DNA from: CmP2 sp052084925 | GTDB taxonomy: Bacteria; Actinomycetota; Actinomycetes; Actinomycetales; Micrococcaceae | NCBI GenBank assembly: GCA_052084925.1 | Contig: JBQDEV010000005.1 | Span: forward strand, 124,001 to 188,000 | Reading direction: 5' to 3' | Length of the DNA: 64,000 bases | Part shown: one piece after another, positions 59,540 to 64,000 of the stretch | Layout: each line of letters begins with the position of its first letter | Position numbering within the stretch: the stretch's first letter is position 1 | Position numbers and translations under genes: made by a program | The notes under the pieces: generated by a model | The model's input: only the letters and a program-made list of their open reading frames with translations | The model's database searches: none | What the model was told of the DNA's origin: nothing

Positions 59540-61672
59540 ATGACGGACACGACGACGGGGCCCATCCGCCCGCCCCATCCCTTCGAGGAGACGGAGAACC
59601 ACTTCGACGAGCGCCTCTCCGCTGCGGGCGACTCCCAGAGATCGACACGGGAAGAGGAGATCCACGCGGCGCAGGAATTCACCACCAGCTTGGGTCTTGA
59701 CACTTTGTCGCTCGAACAGAAAGCCGTCGTCCTGGTGGCGCTCAGCGCCGAACTATCGCAGCGGCTGCTCACCGCACCGGCGGCCGACATCTACACCCAC
59801 CTCAATCTCATGGAGGCGGCACCGGACGGCGATCACGATTGGTCCACCCTGTGGGCCGCCTCCCTCCAAGAGCCGGAGCACACGTCGATCGAGTCGGCCG
59901 AAAAGGGCGTACGCCACGCGCCAGAGTCGGATTCCCTCGGCACTACCAAGCCCCTCGGCGTCGCCGACTCCCCCAGCTCCGCCAACGTCACCGCCTGGCT
60001 GCCGGCACTCCTGCAGCGCACGTCGACGGCTGGTCAGCTCCTCGAGAGCGCGCTGACGTCCATGTCCTCGACCGTGGACCAGGTCTTCGACCACTCCATG
60101 GACCGCTACCAGTTGCTCGGTGTCCCAGCCGGCCGACGCTCCTTCCGTGACTCCACGGCTTACATGCGCGACCTCACCGGTCGGACCCGGTCGCAGATCC
60201 GTGCCTGGACCGACGTGGCCGAGAAGGTCTGCCCCGGACCGAGCGAACCTAGCGGTCACCGCCGCCCGGCCCGCTACACGCATCTGGCCGCCAGCGTTCA
60301 GGACGGAACCCTGCACGTCGACAACGCGACCATGGTCCTCAAAGCCATGCGCAATGTGGAGAACTATGCCCGGCAGTGCAAGGTCGACGCTCAGTCCGCC
60401 GAGAGCGCCCTCAACGACGGCGAGCGCATGCTCGCCAACCGATCCCGTACCCTGCATGCAGACGGACTGCGCAAACTCTGCGACCAGTGGGAGATCTCCA
60501 CGAAGAACCATTTGGACCAGGACGGCGTGCCCCCGACGACCGATCGGCCCAGTGAGAAGCAGGGGCTGACCTACAAGGGGTACAACGCGCAGGACGATCT
60601 CTACCAGTGGGGATTGCGCCTGACACAGATCCAGCACGAACTCCTCTTGGCCGCGACCTCGGCCGCCACGAACCCGCGCTCTCACCACGCTCAGAAGCGA
60701 GCGCAGGCCCTCTCGAGCCTCTTCGAGGAGTTCGCCGACGAGCAGGGACTCGACCCCACCGATCTCCCGCCCACGGAACCATCGGCGTCGGCATCGGGAC
60801 AGGACCTTGCCGCAGAACCTGCCGACGCGATCGGGCGGCCGGAGCCCGCATCACAACAGATCACCACGACGGACACCAACGACGTCGACGCCGAGACGGA
60901 TGACCGACCCGGCCAGCATCCACTGCCGCTACCCGACCTCACCGACCCAGCGGAGAGTGTGTCCTTCGACCCCTTGGACGATCAGCACCTGCCCGAAATG
61001 GGCCACGTCACCGACGCGACCGCCGTGAGAATGTCGCGTCGAGTGCGTGAGGCTCTCCAGCTCGAGGCTATCTTCACGGCCCTGCACCACGGAATCTCGG
61101 CACTCTCCGGGACCCCCACACTCCCCCGGTCCAATGGAGTGCTGCCACGACTGACCGTGCTGATGGATTACGCCACCCTGCATCAATCACTCACCGGCTT
61201 CCCCGATTCGCCCCGAGGGGCTCCGAATCTCGACACCGAGGCACCGCCGGTATCCACCGCAATGTTCAGCGGTCACATCAACCCGCGCAACATCCGCCAT
61301 CTCGCCTGTGATGCCGAAATCATCCCCGTCGTCATGGATGGCAAGAATGCCGTGCTCGATCAAGGACGGCACCTGCGCAATGCCACCGAGGCTCAGCGCA
61401 CCGCCCTGCTGGCCCGAGATCGTGGCTGCGCAGCGCCCGGATGCACGATGACGGCGGCCTGGTGTCAGCCACACCACGTGATCCCTTGGGTCGACGGCGG
61501 CGCCACGAACCTCAACAATCTCGTCCTGCTCTGCCCAGGGTGCCACCGCGCCACACATGACGGCCGCTGGAGCATCGAGATCACCGACGGCACCCCCTGG
61601 TTCACTCCGGCCAGCTACGTCGACCTCAACCAGACCCCACGGCGCAACGATCTCTGGCACACCAACGGATAA
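59540..61672 (+). CDS. DUF222 and HNH endonuclease domain protein (13E12 type)
   Basis: A 710-residue protein of the multi-copy actinobacterial DUF222/13E12 family. The first 470 residues are helical DUF222-like sequence with a variable acidic/Pro linker (about 420-480). The C-terminal HNH domain shows ALLARDRGCAAPGCTMTA, then CQPHHVIPWVDGGATNLNNL and LLCPGCHRATHDGRW, so the His and Cys metal ligands are intact. Such genes are thought to be mobile or repetitive; cellular function is unknown. GGAGAGGAG, eight bases upstream, favours 59540 over the ATG at 59519, which lies on that ribosome site. Confidence 0.88.
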   Translation: MTDTTTGPIRPPHPFEETENHFDERLSAAGDSQRSTREEEIHAAQEFTTSLGLDTLSLEQKAVVLVALSAELSQRLLTAPAADIYTHLNLMEAAPDGDHDWSTLWAASLQEPEHTSIESAEKGVRHAPESDSLGTTKPLGVADSPSSANVTAWLPALLQRTSTAGQLLESALTSMSSTVDQVFDHSMDRYQLLGVPAGRRSFRDSTAYMRDLTGRTRSQIRAWTDVAEKVCPGPSEPSGHRRPARYTHLAASVQDGTLHVDNATMVLKAMRNVENYARQCKVDAQSAESALNDGERMLANRSRTLHADGLRKLCDQWEISTKNHLDQDGVPPTTDRPSEKQGLTYKGYNAQDDLYQWGLRLTQIQHELLLAATSAATNPRSHHAQKRAQALSSLFEEFADEQGLDPTDLPPTEPSASASGQDLAAEPADAIGRPEPASQQITTTDTNDVDAETDDRPGQHPLPLPDLTDPAESVSFDPLDDQHLPEMGHVTDATAVRMSRRVREALQLEAIFTALHHGISALSGTPTLPRSNGVLPRLTVLMDYATLHQSLTGFPDSPRGAPNLDTEAPPVSTAMFSGHINPRNIRHLACDAEIIPVVMDGKNAVLDQGRHLRNATEAQRTALLARDRGCAAPGCTMTAAWCQPHHVIPWVDGGATNLNNLVLLCPGCHRATHDGRWSIEITDGTPWFTPASYVDLNQTPRRNDLWHTNG

Positions 61673-61784
61673 CCCGGCGAAACTGTCAGCACCATTACAA
61701 CGCCCAGGAATCAGCCCTCAGAAGAATACGAATTCCACATGAGATCCAATCTGGAATCTCACCCGCGCGCAGCAGGGAAGGAAG

Positions 61785-61803
61785 TTAGGCGAGCCTAGGC
61801 ATA
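61785..61803. promoter_or_regulatory. DtxR/IdeR-like box upstream of dps, distal
   Basis: The 19-mer beginning TTAGGCGAGCCTAGGC matches the IdeR consensus at about 13 of 19 positions. Being further from the promoter than the second box, it may support activation or looping. Confidence 0.5.
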
Positions 61804-61843
61804 CAGCAGGCTCCAGGGGTTATTTTGAGCAACTCAAAAGAGA

Positions 61844-61862
61844 TTAGGATAGGCTTATATTG
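61844..61862. promoter_or_regulatory. DtxR/IdeR-like box overlapping the dps -10
   Basis: TTAGGATAGGCTTATATTG agrees with the IdeR consensus at about 15 of 19 positions and overlaps the TATATT -10 at 61856-61861. Binding here should repress, unless the distal box acts as activator. Confidence 0.7.
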
Positions 61863-61981
61863 CTTGCGAGCCCTGGACCCTGGTGCTTGAATTAGATGCA
61901 TTAGGAGATGAAAGCCGAATAATTCATCAGTTATTCGACGGGCGTCACCTTGGAATTCACAACCATATGGAAGGAATGATC

Positions 61982-62497
61982 ATGGCTGACAACGCAAGCT
62001 ACACCGTACCCGGACTGGATCTCGAAGACGGCCGCCGTGTCGCAGACGTCCTGCAGAACCGCCTGCATGCCCTGAACGACCTGCAGCTCACTCTGAAGCA
62101 CGCCCACTGGAACGTGGTCGGTCGCGACTTCATCTCCGTGCACGAGATGCTGGATCCCGAAGTGGATCGTGTCCGTGATTTCGCCGACACCACCGCAGAG
62201 CGCATCGCCACCATGGGTGTCTCCCCGAAGGGCACCCCCGGCGCTATCGTCACCGATCGCACCTGGGATGACTACGCCCTGGGCCGCGCAGGGACCCTGG
62301 CTCACATCTCGGCCCTGGACAAGGTCTACACCGACGTCATCGCCGATCACCGCAACGCCATCGCCGAGGTGGGCAAGGTGGACCCGATCGCCGAGGACAT
62401 CCTGATCGAGCAGACTCGCGCCCTGGAACTGTTCCAGTGGTTCCTGCGCTCCTTCATCACCGACGCCGGCGGCGAGCTGTCCCACGTGGAGGCCTGA
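61982..62497 (+). CDS. dps: Dps-family ferritin-like DNA-protection protein
   Basis: A 171-residue ferritin-like protein that oxidises and stores iron and can shield DNA in starvation or peroxide stress. The ferroxidase helix residues are visible in LQLTLKHAHWNVVGRDFISVHEMLD and VDRVRDFADTTAERIATMG. The last helix, with LELFQWFLRSFI, completes the four-helix bundle. AAGGAATGATC before the ATG at 61982 fixes the start; the frame to 61883 would add an unlikely leader. Iron boxes upstream tie it to iron status. A hairpin follows at 62554. Confidence 0.94.
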   Translation: MADNASYTVPGLDLEDGRRVADVLQNRLHALNDLQLTLKHAHWNVVGRDFISVHEMLDPEVDRVRDFADTTAERIATMGVSPKGTPGAIVTDRTWDDYALGRAGTLAHISALDKVYTDVIADHRNAIAEVGKVDPIAEDILIEQTRALELFQWFLRSFITDAGGELSHVEA

Positions 62498-62553
62498 GCC
62501 TTCCGGACCTCGCGCACCGCGCATTGACCCGCACTCGCACCGCGGACGATGAA

Positions 62554-62586
62554 GCAAAGGCCCCGTTCTGAGAACGGGGCCTTTGC
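62554..62586 (+). terminator. Terminator hairpin after dps
   Basis: A perfect 14-bp inverted repeat GCAAAGGCCCCGTT (62554-62567) and its complement (62573-62586), loop CTGAG, lies 56 bases after the dps stop. Confidence 0.85.
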
Positions 62587-62641
62587 CGTATCCGGCGCCG
62601 TTTCACCACGTCTTCACTGCGCCGCCCCTGAACCCCACGGC

Positions 62642-62647
62642 TAGCAT
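62642..62647 (+). promoter_or_regulatory. -10 element for the kinase-like gene
   Basis: TAGCAT lies seven bases before the ATG at 62655; the transcript would be leaderless. Confidence 0.4.
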
Positions 62648-62654
62648 GGTGGAC

Positions 62655-63293
62655 ATGTCTGAATCCTCGCGCCCAATTCCGCGTCCCTTGCTGGTGGGCG
62701 TCGATGGGCGTTCCGGAGCGGGAAAGACGCAGCTGGTGGTGGGAGTACGCAGCGAGTTGACCGCACTCGGCCACACCGTCGCAGCCTTCTCCCTCGATGA
62801 GATCTACCCCGGGTGGGACGGACTCCGCGCCGGCGTCGAGCAGTATGTGAGTGCGATCCTGCCCCGGCTCGCGACCGGTGACACCGCACAGTACCGCCGA
62901 TGGGACTGGTATGCCCACGGTCTCGAATCGGGTGTCGACGGCGCCCCCGGCAAGCTGGTCTCGCTGCAGCCCGGCGACGTCGTGCTCTGTGAAGGCGTAG
63001 GCGCCACGGTCGCCGAAGCCCGTCGCTGGCTGGACCTCTCGATCTGGGTGGACGCACCCGAAGATTTGCGTCGACGGCGCGCTCTGCTCCGCGACGGTGA
63101 CAGCTACCGCGGTCACTGGCGGCAGTGGGCCGTCCAGGAGGAACTGCTGCTTCAAGAATCCGGCAGCGGTTCAGGGGTCACAGAGCACGACGTCGTTGTG
63201 AAGAGCACCGAGTCACCGCAGGACACCGCACGCGGGACAGCGGCGGTCGACGAGATCGTCACCCGCGTCGAGGGCCTGCTACGCGCGAAATAG
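62655..63293 (+). CDS. Uridine-kinase-like P-loop protein
   Basis: A 212-residue NTPase. The P-loop is VGVDGRSGAGKTQLV (residues 14-28), followed by AAFSLDEIYPGWDGL with an Asp like that of uridine kinases, RRWDWYAHGLE and VVLCEGVGATVAEARRWLDLSIWVDAP. These match nucleoside-kinase-like proteins of the uridine/cytidine kinase superfamily in Actinobacteria; the exact substrate is unknown. The lid Arg-rich segment RRRRALLRDGDSYRGHW is present. The start is the ATG seven bases after a TAGCAT -10. Confidence 0.8.
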   Translation: MSESSRPIPRPLLVGVDGRSGAGKTQLVVGVRSELTALGHTVAAFSLDEIYPGWDGLRAGVEQYVSAILPRLATGDTAQYRRWDWYAHGLESGVDGAPGKLVSLQPGDVVLCEGVGATVAEARRWLDLSIWVDAPEDLRRRRALLRDGDSYRGHWRQWAVQEELLLQESGSGSGVTEHDVVVKSTESPQDTARGTAAVDEIVTRVEGLLRAK

Positions 63294-63321
63294 CGGTCAG
63301 TACCGGGCCAACACCGGGTAA

Positions 63322-64000
63322 CTACTGCAGTGCGGAGGTCAGGCGGAACACGTTATCCAGCCAGCGCTTGTGCCGGGGCCGAGCCAGCCAGTCCTCGAGG
63401 GTGAGCTCCTCGCACTGATCGCGGTAGCAGCCGATGATGTCGTTGACGTCGGCCACTACATCTTCATCGGCCACCAGCACCGAGACCTCCATGTTCAGCG
63501 AGAACGAGCGCATGTCCATATTGGAGGACCCGATCATCGCCACCTCGCCGTCGAGGGTGAACAGCTTGGAGTGCAGCACGTCGGGGTCGGGGTAGCGGAA
63601 GATCCGGATCCCGGCGCGCAGCAGCTGCCGGTAATAGGACTGCTGGGCATGGTGGACCATGAACTGGTCAGCCTTGCGGCACACGATCAATTCCACGTCG
63701 ATTCCCCGCTGGGCCGCGCCGGTGAGGGCGTAGAGCATCGAATCGTCGGGCACCAGATACGGGGACACCACGGTGAGGCTCTGCTCGGCGTTATAGAAGA
63801 GGTGGTTGAAGGCACGCAGGTTATTCTCGGTGGCGAACCCCGGCCCGGAGGGGATGACCTGGGCGATGGCGCCCTCGTGATCGTAGAACTCCTCGTCGGT
63901 GACCCCGCGCAGCACCTCGTCCAGATGTTCTCCGGTCTCGGCGTACCAGTCGGTGGCGAACACGAGGTCGAGACTGGCCACGGTGGGTCCGGTGACCCGC
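63322..64000 (-). CDS. Cardiolipin synthase / phospholipase D family, C-terminal part
   Basis: The gene enters from the right edge; its 5' end is outside, and translation is open through 64000. The 226 visible residues include VVSPYLVPDDSMLYALTGAA, then the second HKD motif HSKLFTLDGEVAMIGSSNMD, with RSFSLNMEVSVLV after it. The upstream VASLDLVFATDWYAET is typical of cardiolipin synthases just after their first domain. It joins phosphatidylglycerol-type lipids to make cardiolipin in the membrane. It ends convergent with the kinase-like gene, 28 bp apart. Confidence 0.88.
   Translation of the reverse strand, partial: RVTGPTVASLDLVFATDWYAETGEHLDEVLRGVTDEEFYDHEGAIAQVIPSGPGFATENNLRAFNHLFYNAEQSLTVVSPYLVPDDSMLYALTGAAQRGIDVELIVCRKADQFMVHHAQQSYYRQLLRAGIRIFRYPDPDVLHSKLFTLDGEVAMIGSSNMDMRSFSLNMEVSVLVADEDVVADVNDIIGCYRDQCEELTLEDWLARPRHKRWLDNVFRLTSALQ

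Larger units (their letters stand above)
61673..61981 (+). promoter_or_regulatory. dps upstream region
   Basis: These 309 bases are less GC-rich than the window. They hold two iron boxes (61785-61803, 61844-61862), a TTGAG-CAA-CTCAA palindrome (61825-61837) and a TATATT -10 at 61856-61861, leaving an mRNA leader of about 115 bases. No gene is supported; a frame opening at 61883 is the upstream extension of dps. Confidence 0.6.

Noticed and set aside
61825..61837. TTGAG-CAA-CTCAA as a fourth HAIR box at dps
   Set aside because: The half-sites resemble HAIR, but the spacing is 3 rather than 7 bases between longer arms, so HspR binding is not expected.

Overview
The window is chromosomal DNA of a high-GC Gram-positive actinobacterium, most likely of the order Micrococcales. 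Grounds: the marP-crp-DUF4177-ridA-ponA-metallophosphoesterase block is laid out as in Actinobacteria generally; the dnaK-grpE-dnaJ-hspR operon and clpB carry HspR (HAIR) operators; DUF3073, a septum-formation-family protein, DtxR/IdeR-type iron boxes, LAxTG surface-anchor motifs and a DUF222-HNH gene are present; and many genes appear to start as leaderless mRNAs. I cannot name the genus. No rRNA, tRNA, CRISPR array, prophage or complete insertion sequence was seen.

Layout. 1-5.4 kb: marP (cut by the window edge) divergent from crp, then DUF4177/ridA convergent to crp, a class A penicillin-binding protein and a metallophosphoesterase. 5.4-8.9 kb: a heterodimeric ABC exporter. 9-18.9 kb: a purine region with purD-purC-fadD leftward, and rightward a small membrane protein, two asparaginase-II paralogues around a sterol-carrier-like protein, a membrane protein, purF and purM. 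18.9-20.3 kb: a lower-GC patch with a GNAT acetyltransferase, an orphan antitoxin-like gene and a DUF2087 protein. 20.5-23.3 kb: a large LAxTG surface protein. 23.3-30.5 kb: an iron-siderophore uptake operon (binding protein, two permeases, ATPase, siderophore-interacting reductase) with an AraC regulator, a sirtuin and DUF3073 upstream.

30.7-34.6 kb: a septum-formation-type membrane protein, an unrecognised small secreted protein with a near-consensus promoter, a NarL/DesR two-component pair and a small export protein. 34.7-37.3 kb: clpB. 37.7-50.4 kb: a second LAxTG surface protein, a lipoprotein, a YihY membrane protein, an acetyltransferase-methyltransferase fusion, DoxX, TauE/SafE and DedA proteins, a class B PBP lipoprotein, trmB and a BCCT osmolyte transporter. 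50.5-53.5 kb: a large secreted ExeM/NucH-type nuclease. 53.6-59.2 kb: a DUF1023 hydrolase and hspR-dnaJ-grpE-dnaK. 59.5-64 kb: DUF222-HNH protein, an iron-box-controlled dps, a uridine-kinase-like P-loop protein and the end of a cardiolipin synthase.

Regulatory themes readable from the sequence are HspR control of both chaperone loci, DtxR/IdeR-type control of siderophore uptake and dps, a TetR-type operator before fadD, and long hairpins closing most convergent gene pairs. I did not find a clearly new multi-gene system. The least explained items are the secreted 121-residue protein, the acetyltransferase-methyltransferase fusion, the tandem asparaginases, the orphan antitoxin and the dnaK-grpE hairpin.
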